NCBI GenBank assembly: GCA_029233965.1
Contig: JARGOP010000005.1
Coordinates: forward strand, 68,431 to 123,981
Source of the DNA: Verrucomicrobiales bacterium
Lineage (GTDB): Bacteria; Verrucomicrobiota; Verrucomicrobiia; Verrucomicrobiales; DEV007
Reading direction: 5' to 3'
DNA: 55,551 nucleotides
The position numbers and the translations under genes are program-made. This document shows positions 34,001 to 41,394 of this stretch, one piece after another. A model generated the notes under the pieces. That model made no database searches. It was not told the DNA's origin and was given only the letters and a program-made list of their open reading frames with translations. Positions within the stretch are counted from its first letter, which is position 1; every line of letters begins with the position of its first letter.

Positions 34001-34664
34001 TCACGGGGTGATCAGGGGAAAGGGAACGTTCCCGGTGCGCGTGGATCGCATCGCAGTCAATCAGGGCCCGCAGGACGTCGTCGCTCAGAATCTCGATGTC
34101 CTGGATCTCGTGAGATGTGCGAAATCCATCGAAGACATGGAGAAAGGGCACCCGTGATCTCAGGGTGGAAGCGTGGGCGATCAGGGCCATGTCCATGACT
34201 TCCTGGACAGAGTTGGCGAACAGCATCCCCCATCCGCTCGCCCGGGTCACCATCACATCACTGTGATCACCAAAGATGGAGAGGGCCTGCGCTGCCAGCG
34301 ACCTCGCCGCTATATGAAAGACCGTACTCGTCAATTCACCGGCTATCTTGTAGAGATTGGGAAGCATGAGGAGGAGTCCCTGGCTTGCGGTGAATGTGGT
34401 CGCAAGAGCACCGGCTTGCAGAGCTCCGTGGAGCGCACCTGCCGCTCCGCCCTCGGATTGCATTTCCATCACCTGCGGAGTGGCTCCCCATAGGTTGGGG
34501 ATACCACGGGAACTCCAGGCGTCGGCATGCTCTCCCATCGGCGACGCAGGTGTGATCGGGTAGATGCCGATCACCTCACTGACACGATAGGCAACATGGG
34601 CGGCCGCTTCGTTTCCATCTATTGCCCGAATCTGCGTGCCGGCGACATCGTATGACAGAACCAT
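31083..34664 (-). CDS. nifJ: Pyruvate:ferredoxin (flavodoxin) oxidoreductase
   Basis: The 1193-residue single-chain enzyme matches NifJ/PFOR in length and order. It converts pyruvate and CoA to acetyl-CoA and CO2, reducing ferredoxin or flavodoxin. The N-terminal pyruvate-binding part has IYPITPASPMGEHADAW. A central dicluster ferredoxin domain has CIQCGKCVLVC near 691 and CTGCQLCVEVC near 747. The cysteine motif SGACAGCGETPY near 820 serves the proximal cluster, and the thiamine diphosphate site is GDGWAYDIGYGGLDHVL with VYSNTGGQASKS near 970-1015. All expected cysteines are present. It is co-translated with the DHOD-like gene. The enzyme is oxygen-sensitive in many organisms, which suggests micro-oxic or anaerobic phases in the life of the host. 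Confidence 0.97.
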   Translation of the reverse strand: MVLSYDVAGTQIRAIDGNEAAAHVAYRVSEVIGIYPITPASPMGEHADAWSSRGIPNLWGATPQVMEMQSEGGAAGALHGALQAGALATTFTASQGLLLMLPNLYKIAGELTSTVFHIAARSLAAQALSIFGDHSDVMVTRASGWGMLFANSVQEVMDMALIAHASTLRSRVPFLHVFDGFRTSHEIQDIEILSDDVLRALIDCDAIHAHRERSLSPDHPVIRGTAQNPDTFFQSRESVNPFYRATPEIVQETMDQLASLVGRQYHLFDYTGDPEAERVIVLMGSGCGAVEDTVRYLNGKGEKVGVLKVRLFRPFSVRHCIEALPPGVRHLAVLDRTKEPGSAGEPLYQDILTAVVESGMNTKVFGGRYGLSSKEFHPGMIKAVFDELKSESPRNHFTIGIVDDVSHTSLDFDPSMMIERDSVTRAVFWGLGSDGTVGANKNSIKIIAEYTANHTQAYFVYDSKKSGARTVSHLRFGPERIKSTYLIQAANFVAVHQFNFLERYDPLAMAAPGATVLLNCRYDAGSVWERLPSRAQKQILERGLRLFVIDAYSLAQEHHLSMRINTIMQTCFFELCDVMEKETGLEAIRQSIRDTYGKRGSTIVNDNIGAVDSTLERLQEVDTSGVSMGGPEPASLIPEDTPQFVKEVTGPLLRGEGDLLPVSAFPPDGTYPVGTARWEKRNISHSIPEWEPDLCIQCGKCVLVCPHAVIRAKLCSPGEVADAPDGFKRASARWHDLPGQVFTIQVAPEDCTGCQLCVEVCPAKDKSRSNRKALNMISKSELLEEQKVKWDFFQTLPNLNRGDGTGAKLDASRIRDVQLLPPLFEFSGACAGCGETPYLKLLTQLFGDRMVVANATGCSSIYGGNLPTTPWSENDAGRGPAWSNSLFEDNAEFGLGMRLAIDSQRSYSEILLRQIGPELDEALVKEILQADQSSEELISRQRERVARLKDQLHQVEGTKEVDDLLAVADTLVRRSVWIVGGDGWAYDIGYGGLDHVLAGSHDVNVLVLDTEVYSNTGGQASKSTSLGAVAKFASSGKSTPKKDLGRLAMSYGHVYVARVAMGANDAQTLRAFREAEAYKGPSLIIAYSQCIAHGIDMSKGMGQQKLAVDSGHWMLFRYHPGRAEEGENPLQIDCKPPKIKLEEYLYSENRYSQLLRSDPDTAAALLERARSDNERRRADYEALATKVTEESPS

Positions 34665-35617
34665 GGAAGCACCATCGCGTAGCTCTTCCGATCAAGCTTT
34701 CCTCTTCTTGTCGATTACTACTCACGCGTTGCTTTCTTCCGCCGGCTTAGCTTTCGAATGGCCATCCTATTTGAACCGTGATGGATGCCCTCGAAAATAG
34801 TGGCGCCTCTTTCAGGGTTCTGCCTCGATTGGCGCAACCCGGGAAAACGAAGACCGGATCAATGATGATCTTCGGGAAACTTTCGACGGCTCACCCGGGA
34901 GCACTTCATCCGCTCACGAGACGGGCCCCGGCGTCGCCAGTGCGTTGTTCCATAACCGAGTGTGCAGGGGCCATTCCTTCACCATTTCCGGATTCACCGA
35001 GTGGGAGTGCGCCAGGTAGGCTTCCGGACGCTGCCTGAGGAAGTGCCGCAGGAGAGATTCGATCTGCTGACGAAAAGAGACCCGGTCTTCCGAAACGACC
35101 GGTTCGTCGGAGTGCCCTCGAGCCGCTTCGTCAATTCCAACGATCTCCGCGATCCGGGCGCAGCGCTCGCGCGGGTTAACAATGTCTCCGCTTGGCACCT
35201 CCGGAATCGTGTTCGCACCATCGCGACCATGCTCGCAGCAGCTGCTTACCCGGGCGCCCTCGCGTCCTCGACCGGAAACTTAGTGGCAGTCAACCCTTCG
35301 AACGGTTCGCCAGGGCAGAAGGTGTCTGGCAGCCGACGATGGCGGGGGCCCTGTGGATGAGTTCGTCATTCTCCGGGGCAGCCTCATGAAGAATGCAAAA
35401 TCCACCCACCCCACACGGTTGCTCTCAAGAATGGGATCCCCCACATGCCGACTCCAAACTGGAAGACTCTCACTCTCGCCCTCTTCAAGATCGCTGCCGC
35501 AGTCTACTGTCCATCGGGTCCCGCTGGCGAAGATTCGTCGGCAGGCTTCGGTTTGATCCTCCAGATCCGCGAGCCTGAAAAACTGCGCCGGCCAGCCGAA
35601 CACCTTGACGGAGGTTC
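34665..35617. other. Remnant-rich gap without an intact gene
   Basis: No complete gene is visible in these 950 bases between nifJ and the serine hydrolase. Protein-like but broken stretches include minus-strand 34914-35230 (IVNPRERCARIAEIVGIDEA, then SVNPEMVKEWPLHTRLWNNA) and minus-strand 35280-35660 (see the separate entry). The first stretch starts at best from a GTG and belongs to no family I recognise. Confidence 0.45.
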
Positions 35618-35660
35618 TCAGTTCCCGGGAGTAGACATCCTTCCCGTCCCGCCTGATGTG
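35280..35660 (-). pseudogene. Truncated unknown gene overlapping the end of the serine hydrolase
   Basis: One minus-strand frame reads smoothly as DVYSRELRTSVKVFGWPAQF, then FRLADLEDQTEACRRIFASG, then TRWTVDCGSDLEEGE and LPVWSRHVGDPILESNRVGW. This looks like genuine protein sequence but has no proper start and overlaps the last 14 codons of the serine hydrolase in another frame. It could be the decayed remainder of a neighbouring gene, or an extension of the hydrolase moved out of frame. The family is not recognised. Confidence 0.35.
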
Positions 35661-37246
35661 CCGGCCGCAGGAAAAGACGAAGAAGCCGAAGCAAGAAAAC
35701 TCGCCGCCTCATCACGCAGAGTCTGCAGTCTTTCGTCCTCCGGCTTTTGCTCTAATCCCTGCTTCGCGAGAGCGAGGGCCTTTTCCGGAAATCCGTTGCT
35801 GAGGCAGGCATCGGCAGCTTTGCGGAGAAGCCAGACTTTCCCGGGGGCGAGTTTGATCTCAAGTTCCATGAATTGAATCCCCTCTGCGGCACGTCCCTCT
35901 TCGATCAGCTTCTCTGCGAGAGCCATTGTCGTGCCGCCCCACGCCGCCTTCTTGCCCTTCTCTTTGAACCACTTGATCGCGGCCTCGACGCCCTCCTTCT
36001 CGACCATTGCATAAAGTCGCTGATCCTGGCTCGGTCGCGGCTTGACCGGCATCCGGTAGGGCTGTCCGGTCACGATGTGAATCAATTCCGAACTCAAATT
36101 CACAACAACGCTCCAGACCTCGCCGCTTCCGAAAGCATCGCCCTGGTTGCAGAGCACGATGATAAAAGCGTCCTCCTCGACGAGGCGGTTCTCCATCGCC
36201 CGGAAACCGTTGATCGCCCCGCCATGATTGAGGACCCTGGTTCGGTGCTTCGTGAGAGGATGGGTCCGCGTGAAAATATTCCATCCGTAGCCGTAGCGGC
36301 TCTGCGGTCTTCCCCCGGCCGCCTCCACCTCGGGCACATTGCGGTTCGGAGTGAACATCAGTTCACGGAATTCTGCGCTCAGCAACTGGTCTGTGTCGAG
36401 GGCACGATCCCAGAGAAACATGTCCTCGACCGTGGAGTAGAGTCCCCCGCCCGCTCCCGGAGATGCCCCCATGTCGAGATAGTCCGCGTTGGTGTAGTCG
36501 AAGGGGCCACGGGTGTAGCCACTCGCCCGTTTTTCGAGAATGGATTCATTGCGATCGAATCCGCTGTTCTCCATCCCGAGCGGATCAAAGATACGCTCCT
36601 TGAGGTTCTGCTCGAAGGTACGGCGGGTCACCTTTTCGATAATCCGCCCGAGAATGACGTAGCCCGCGTTGCAATACGAATAGATCGTCCCCGGTTCGTT
36701 CTGCAAATCGCCGCTGCAATACTCCCGGATGAATTCGTCCGGATCGAAGGGAAGGCGGGAGATCTTGCCACGATAGTCGAAGTTGGAAGTAAAATCCGGA
36801 AGTCCTGACTGATGCGCCATGAGATGATGAATCGTGATTCTGTCCCCCGTGTCCTCACGATAGTACGGCAGGAAATCAGAAATCGTGTCATCCAAATCCA
36901 TCCGGTCCTCCTCGACCAGCTGCATCACAATCATCGTGGCGAACTGCTTGCTGATCGAGGCAAGCCGGAACTTCGTGTCCGTGGTGTTCGGGATCATCCA
37001 TTCACGGTTCGCGAGCCCGAATGCTTCCTGGTAGATTACCTCGCCTCCGTCCGCGACGAGCACCGCTCCGGAGAACAGACCGGTCGCAGCGGTCGCCTCA
37101 CATAATTCCCGAATCGCGGTGACTTTGTCAGGGCCGACCTCACGATAGCCGTCCGGAAGCGGTGCCGCATCAACACGGGCACCGACCAGGCCCGCGATCA
37201 GCATTCCCGCCGCCGTCAGTCCCACTTTAGTCATTCGTCTTCCCAT
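35618..37246 (-). CDS. Secreted serine hydrolase, class C beta-lactamase/esterase family
   Basis: The 542-residue protein has a signal peptide ending near VDA (residue 27) and a beta-lactamase-related fold. The SxxK nucleophile motif is S97-I-S-K100 (FRLASISKQFATMI). The second motif is YCN in TIYSYCNAGYVILG near 185, and HGG lies in LNHGGAINGFRAM near 339. GLFSGAVLVADGGEVIYQEA is the typical opening. Members are esterases, peptidases or beta-lactamases; in this setting an esterase removing acyl groups from glycans or peptides is most likely. The C-terminal 130 residues (KWFKEKGKKAAWGGTTMALA, KALALAKQGLEQKPEDERLQ) look like TPR-type helices. The final 14 residues overlap a remnant in another frame, so the natural end may have been altered. 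Confidence 0.9.
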   Translation of the reverse strand: MGRRMTKVGLTAAGMLIAGLVGARVDAAPLPDGYREVGPDKVTAIRELCEATAATGLFSGAVLVADGGEVIYQEAFGLANREWMIPNTTDTKFRLASISKQFATMIVMQLVEEDRMDLDDTISDFLPYYREDTGDRITIHHLMAHQSGLPDFTSNFDYRGKISRLPFDPDEFIREYCSGDLQNEPGTIYSYCNAGYVILGRIIEKVTRRTFEQNLKERIFDPLGMENSGFDRNESILEKRASGYTRGPFDYTNADYLDMGASPGAGGGLYSTVEDMFLWDRALDTDQLLSAEFRELMFTPNRNVPEVEAAGGRPQSRYGYGWNIFTRTHPLTKHRTRVLNHGGAINGFRAMENRLVEEDAFIIVLCNQGDAFGSGEVWSVVVNLSSELIHIVTGQPYRMPVKPRPSQDQRLYAMVEKEGVEAAIKWFKEKGKKAAWGGTTMALAEKLIEEGRAAEGIQFMELEIKLAPGKVWLLRKAADACLSNGFPEKALALAKQGLEQKPEDERLQTLRDEAASFLASASSSFPAAGTSGGTGRMSTPGN

Positions 37247-37373
37247 CTTCCTTATTTCGAAGATATACGGTATTCGCGCCGAAGTCGTCCACCTTTACCT
37301 TCACCGCAGATCAGTGACTGCACGTCCTCGCTTGCTTATTCTCACCGTATCCGATTGTATGGACAGGTTCTCT

Positions 37374-39254
37374 ATGAAGCAAACCCTCACCACTCTCGCG
37401 TTTCTCATCGCGCTTCCCCTGCTCCTCTCCGCTGAGTCGGGGCCGGAGAAGGACGGAAATTTCACCCACGAAATCGCCACAGCGAGAAAGCCGTGGACGA
37501 ACCACGAGTTCCGGAATGATCCCGACAACTTTCAGTTCGCGATTGTAACTGACCGAACCGGCGGAATGCGGCCGGGGGTCTTCTCCCACGCCGTCAAGAA
37601 GGTGAACGAACTGCAACCTGAGTTCGTCATCACCGTAGGTGATCTCATCGCCGGCGGCGGCTGGCAGAAAGATGAGAAAGAGATCCGGCGCCAGTGGAAT
37701 GAGTTCAACGGCTTCATCGATGGTTTCGAAATGCCCTTCTTCTACCTTCCGGGAAATCATGATGTGAGCAACCCTCTCATGGATCGGATCTGGGACGAGA
37801 TGTACGGGGTCCGCTACTACTCATTTCTCTACAAGGATGTCCTTTTTCTCTGCCTGAATACCCAGGACGGCGAAGGCTCCAATCCCCTTCTCGGCGAAGA
37901 ACAAATCGCCTGGGCGAAGGAGGAACTCGCCGCCACCGGGGATGTCCGCTGGACCTTTGTCTTTATCCACCAGCCGCTCTGGGTTTTCGAGGAAGGCATT
38001 CCGCGCAACGTGAACGGGGAACGCGTTCTCAAAAAAACGAAGACAGGGTGGCCGGAAGTCGAAGCCGCCCTTGCCGGAAGAAAGCACACCGTTTACGCCG
38101 GGCACGTGCATCGCTACGCCAAATTCGAGCGCAACGACGCGAACTACTACACACTCGGCACGACCGGGGGCGGCAGTGCTCTCAGAGGAAACGCTTTCGG
38201 CGAATTCGACCATGCCACCTGGATCACGATGACGGACGAAGGTCCCCGCATGATCAACCTCACCCTTGACGGGATGCTTCCTGACGACGTCACGACCGAG
38301 GCGATTCAGAAATTCTCACGGGAACTCAATTTCAGCGGGAACTTCCGGGAAACCTTTCCCTTTCGCGACAAGGTCGTGACGCTCCCGATTGAGAATCCGC
38401 TCGACGAGCCACTCCTTGGTCGGATGTCATGGATCCTTCCTGCGACCGATCACTGGACCGTGTCTCCCCGTCGGCTCACCGTGGACCTTGCGCCCGGAGA
38501 AAAGACAGAAATCCAGTTCAAGATCAGCCACGAGGGCGACGTCTCGACCTACTTCCCCCTCCCCCGTCTTGACCTCCACCTACACGGCGAAGCGGGCAGT
38601 TTTCACCTCGAACGGGGAGTCCCCCTGCCGCTGGATCTGACGGATCACGTGAAGAACAATCCACAGAAAGCCGAGATGCAGTCCGTCGAAACTCCACCGA
38701 CAATCGACGGACAACTCAACGAAGCGCTGTGGCAGCAGTCACCCACAGTGACTCGTCTCATCCCGCGCCAGGCCGACGGTCACGCCCCGGTCGAAACGGA
38801 AGCCTGGTTGCGCTACGATGACACCTCCCTCTACCTAGCGGTGCGCTGTCACGAACCGCTCATGCGCGACGTCATCAGCGAAACCACGACCCGGGATGGC
38901 GAGGTGCTGGAGGATGATACCATTGAGATCCTTTTCGATAGCAATCATGACCGGAAGACCTTTCATCACTTCGCGGTAAACCCTGACGGCGCGCTCTACG
39001 ACGCCAGGCTCACCGACTCAAAATGGAACAGCACCGCCCGGGTCGGGACCGCAAGGACTGAAGATGCCTGGACCGTGGAAATGGCGATTCCTCTCGGGGA
39101 CATCGATGCCGATCTCGAACGCCAGCGGACCTGGGGCTTTCAGATGGCACGTCACCGGCCACGTCTCGACGGGAAAGAATCCTACCAGTGGTCCCCGACC
39201 TTCTGGTATGGAAACACTCTTCCGAGCTTCTTCGGGAGACTCGAGGTGCGTTAG
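37374..39254 (+). CDS. Secreted metallophosphoesterase with C-terminal CBM9-like domain
   Basis: ATG 37374 starts a signal peptide (MKQTLTTLAFLIALPLLLSA); the frame upstream is not coding. The 626-residue protein has a calcineurin-like phosphoesterase domain with the metal-ligand motifs FAIVTDRTGG, ITVGDLIAGG, LPGNHDVSNP near 125 and YAGHVHRYAKF near 243. A linking sandwich region (WTVSPRRLTVDLAPGEKTEI) precedes a C-terminal domain (about 435-626) with TPPTIDGQLNEALWQQSP, DDTIEILFDSN and FQMARHRPRL, which matches CBM9-like carbohydrate-binding modules. It probably dephosphorylates an extracellular substrate while bound to glycan; the substrate is unknown. It is divergent from the serine hydrolase, with 127 bases between starts. 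Confidence 0.9.
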   Translation: MKQTLTTLAFLIALPLLLSAESGPEKDGNFTHEIATARKPWTNHEFRNDPDNFQFAIVTDRTGGMRPGVFSHAVKKVNELQPEFVITVGDLIAGGGWQKDEKEIRRQWNEFNGFIDGFEMPFFYLPGNHDVSNPLMDRIWDEMYGVRYYSFLYKDVLFLCLNTQDGEGSNPLLGEEQIAWAKEELAATGDVRWTFVFIHQPLWVFEEGIPRNVNGERVLKKTKTGWPEVEAALAGRKHTVYAGHVHRYAKFERNDANYYTLGTTGGGSALRGNAFGEFDHATWITMTDEGPRMINLTLDGMLPDDVTTEAIQKFSRELNFSGNFRETFPFRDKVVTLPIENPLDEPLLGRMSWILPATDHWTVSPRRLTVDLAPGEKTEIQFKISHEGDVSTYFPLPRLDLHLHGEAGSFHLERGVPLPLDLTDHVKNNPQKAEMQSVETPPTIDGQLNEALWQQSPTVTRLIPRQADGHAPVETEAWLRYDDTSLYLAVRCHEPLMRDVISETTTRDGEVLEDDTIEILFDSNHDRKTFHHFAVNPDGALYDARLTDSKWNSTARVGTARTEDAWTVEMAIPLGDIDADLERQRTWGFQMARHRPRLDGKESYQWSPTFWYGNTLPSFFGRLEVR

Positions 39255-39806
39255 GAACGGCTCCGGATCTGCCTTGCGCCTTTTCCAGGCGGACGGACGG
39301 AACCGTTTTCACCTCCTTTTCTGAACCGATAGTTCGGAAAAAGACGACCAACGGATCCGGGATCGGTCTCGCATTTCGCGTATCTTTGTCTGCGGATTTT
39401 CCCACTTCAACCGGGGTCAGCTCTTTGGTCTCGATCCGCAAACTGGAGAAATCCTCTGGAGCGGATAACCCCGTGCCGGGGAAAACGCCGCCCTCCTCGC
39501 CGTGCCTGGACACGTCCTTGCGCCCACTGATCGAGGTGAGCTCCATGTTCTTCGTTCGAACCGGGAGCAGGCTGACATCCTCCACACCTACTCCGTCGGC
39601 GAGCGCGGAACCTGGACCGCCCCCGCCCTGGTCGATGATGCTCTCCTCATTAAGGACGGAGACACCCTCGTCCGTTGGAAGATCCCGACGGGGACCGGGA
39701 GTTGAAAACAGAGCAGGATGGGCTTGAAACGAAGACCAAGTGAATCCTTTTAGATCGCACGGAACATTCCTATCACAGACGTTTCCTCTTCAATCACCCG
39801 GGAGCA
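39255..39806. other. Gap holding a PQQ-propeller remnant
   Basis: This 552-base gap has no intact gene. The right part carries the remnant listed separately (39414-39705). I see nothing I can name at 39255-39400, nor at 39706-39806 before the kinase stop. Confidence 0.5.
39414..39705 (+). pseudogene. C-terminal remnant of a PQQ-binding-like beta-propeller protein
   Basis: The bases before 39470 read GQLFGLDPQTGEILWSG, a typical propeller blade, and then meet a TAA stop. In a shifted frame the sequence continues as AALLAVPGHVLAPTDRGELH, then HTYSVGERGTWTAPALVDDA and LLIKDGDTLVRWKIP, ending at TGA 39705. The order matches the last blades of a PQQ-like repeat protein. The stop, the frame change and the missing front show that the gene is broken. 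Confidence 0.65.
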
Positions 39807-41120
39807 CTACTCGTCGCTACCCAGTTCCATCACCCTCCGGTTCAGAACCTCAAACCGGTTCGACAAGGCATGGATCATCTGAGAGACCCAGGGGCTCAAC
39901 TTATCCAGCTCCGCATTCACCTCACCACTACGCATCAGGTAGACCGCTGTATCTTCCAGGGTCGTCGCCGTTGCGGTTCGGGGAAGGTCGGAAAACACAG
40001 CCAGTTCCCCGAGGACATCTCCCGGCCCCAGAATGGCGAGCACCTTCTTTGATCCTTGATTGTCTTTTGCGATTTCGATTTTGCCGGACTTAATCCGGAT
40101 CGTAAAATCCCCTGGATCCCCCTCGTGAAAGATGACCCGCCCGGCGGGAATCTCCCACAAGGGGAAAGCCTGTCCGGAAGTCTGCGCCGCCTGGAGATCA
40201 TGAAGCACTTCGTGAGCACTCTGGTAACGGTCCCCCGGTTCTTTCTGCATCATTTTCCCGATGATGTTGGAAAGCCGGATCGGGATGTCGGGATTCAACT
40301 CATGAACCGGTGGCGGAACGAAAGTTCTAACGTTTTCCACAATCTCAATGACGGTCGCAGCAGCGAATGGACGCTGCCCGGTTAGCAACTCATACATGAC
40401 CACTCCAATACTGAAAATATCAGACGTCGGGCCCAGGTCAGTGCGGCTGACGGTCTGTTCGGGTGACATGTATAACGGCGTCCCGAGGATCGCGTCCCTC
40501 ACCTCCAGTTCAATGTTCGTCTCTGAACTCTCTTTTCGAAATTTCCGGACATACTCCTCATAGAGGGACGGATTGTAGAGATATGCATTCCCCCAATCCA
40601 TGATCATGACTTCGCCATAATGACCGAGAATGATATTCTCCGTCTTCAGATCGAGGTGGATCACCCCTTTGTCATGCACGTAGGCAAGGGTCTCACAGAG
40701 TTTCGTAAAGACATTCGTGACATCGGATAAATAATTCTCGCTCACCACATCAGGCTGCTGGTGATGAGCAAGAAACTCCTGCAGGGTCTGGCCTTCTACC
40801 AATTGCATCGTGTAGCGCAACTCCTGGTCCCCCGTCAGGTGAGTATCGTAAACCGTGACCACCCCCGGGTGATCCAGGTAACTGATCATTTTGACCTCCG
40901 TAATGAAGGCATTGAGAAGATCCGGATCGGAGAGGAACTCCTCCCTCAACTCTTTCATCGCAACGATCCGGTTCAGGCAGACATCGAAACTTGTGGTCAC
41001 CCTGGAAAGTCCGCCTTCGCCGATGTTGTCAACTTTGTGATAGCGCTCCTCTGAAGAGAACGGTTTCAATAATCGTCGCACTGCTGGACTCGCGATTTGC
41101 TGGTTGTGCTTGATCAACAT
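39807..41120 (-). CDS. Soluble Ser/Thr protein kinase fused to a cyclic-nucleotide-binding-like domain
   Basis: ATG 41120 is chosen because the frame further upstream is antisense to the next gene and lacks protein character. The 437-residue protein has a bacterial Hanks-type kinase (about 25-300): glycine loop IGEGGLSRV, lysine in IVAMKEL, catalytic loop HLDLKTENIIL (L for the usual R before D), metal loop MDWGNAYL in place of DFG, and TPLYMSPEQ. A C-terminal cNMP-like domain (about 320-425) has FHEGDPGDFTIRIKSG and the phosphate-cassette-like GELAVFSDLPRTATAT. There is no membrane segment, unlike PknB kinases with extracellular sensors. I infer a cytoplasmic kinase controlled by a nucleotide second messenger or by its own sensor fold. 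A 9-codon upstream ORF overlaps the start. Confidence 0.88.
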   Translation of the reverse strand: MLIKHNQQIASPAVRRLLKPFSSEERYHKVDNIGEGGLSRVTTSFDVCLNRIVAMKELREEFLSDPDLLNAFITEVKMISYLDHPGVVTVYDTHLTGDQELRYTMQLVEGQTLQEFLAHHQQPDVVSENYLSDVTNVFTKLCETLAYVHDKGVIHLDLKTENIILGHYGEVMIMDWGNAYLYNPSLYEEYVRKFRKESSETNIELEVRDAILGTPLYMSPEQTVSRTDLGPTSDIFSIGVVMYELLTGQRPFAAATVIEIVENVRTFVPPPVHELNPDIPIRLSNIIGKMMQKEPGDRYQSAHEVLHDLQAAQTSGQAFPLWEIPAGRVIFHEGDPGDFTIRIKSGKIEIAKDNQGSKKVLAILGPGDVLGELAVFSDLPRTATATTLEDTAVYLMRSGEVNAELDKLSPWVSQMIHALSNRFEVLNRRVMELGSDE

Positions 41121-41143
41121 GGCTCGATCACCAGTCCACTCAT
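41114..41143 (-). promoter_or_regulatory. Nine-codon upstream ORF with a strong ribosome binding site, overlapping the kinase start
   Basis: GGAGG at 41149-41153 lies five bases before ATG 41143, which opens a 9-codon frame, MSGLVIEPC, stopping at TGA 41114-41116. The kinase ATG (41118-41120) lies inside this frame and has no ribosome binding site of its own. The layout suggests that translation of the short ORF delivers ribosomes to the kinase start. Confidence 0.5.
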
Positions 41144-41394
41144 TGTTTCCTCCGTCAAGGCCGACCCTCACTCTCAAACATGCCGGGAGAGGAGACGCTG
41201 ACCGGAGTTGAGCGGGCGCGGGTGGTGACGGATCTGTTGGCGCAGGCCGGCGGCAGAACTTCGGAAAAAGGGATGAATCTCCTGCCCTTTTCGCTAGAGT
41301 TTCACTCCAGGCCTCATTACGCATACCTCCGACCCGATTCCCGGGCTTCCAATCCGATTGGCGGACAGGAGCATCTCTGGTTGAATTATTCCTC

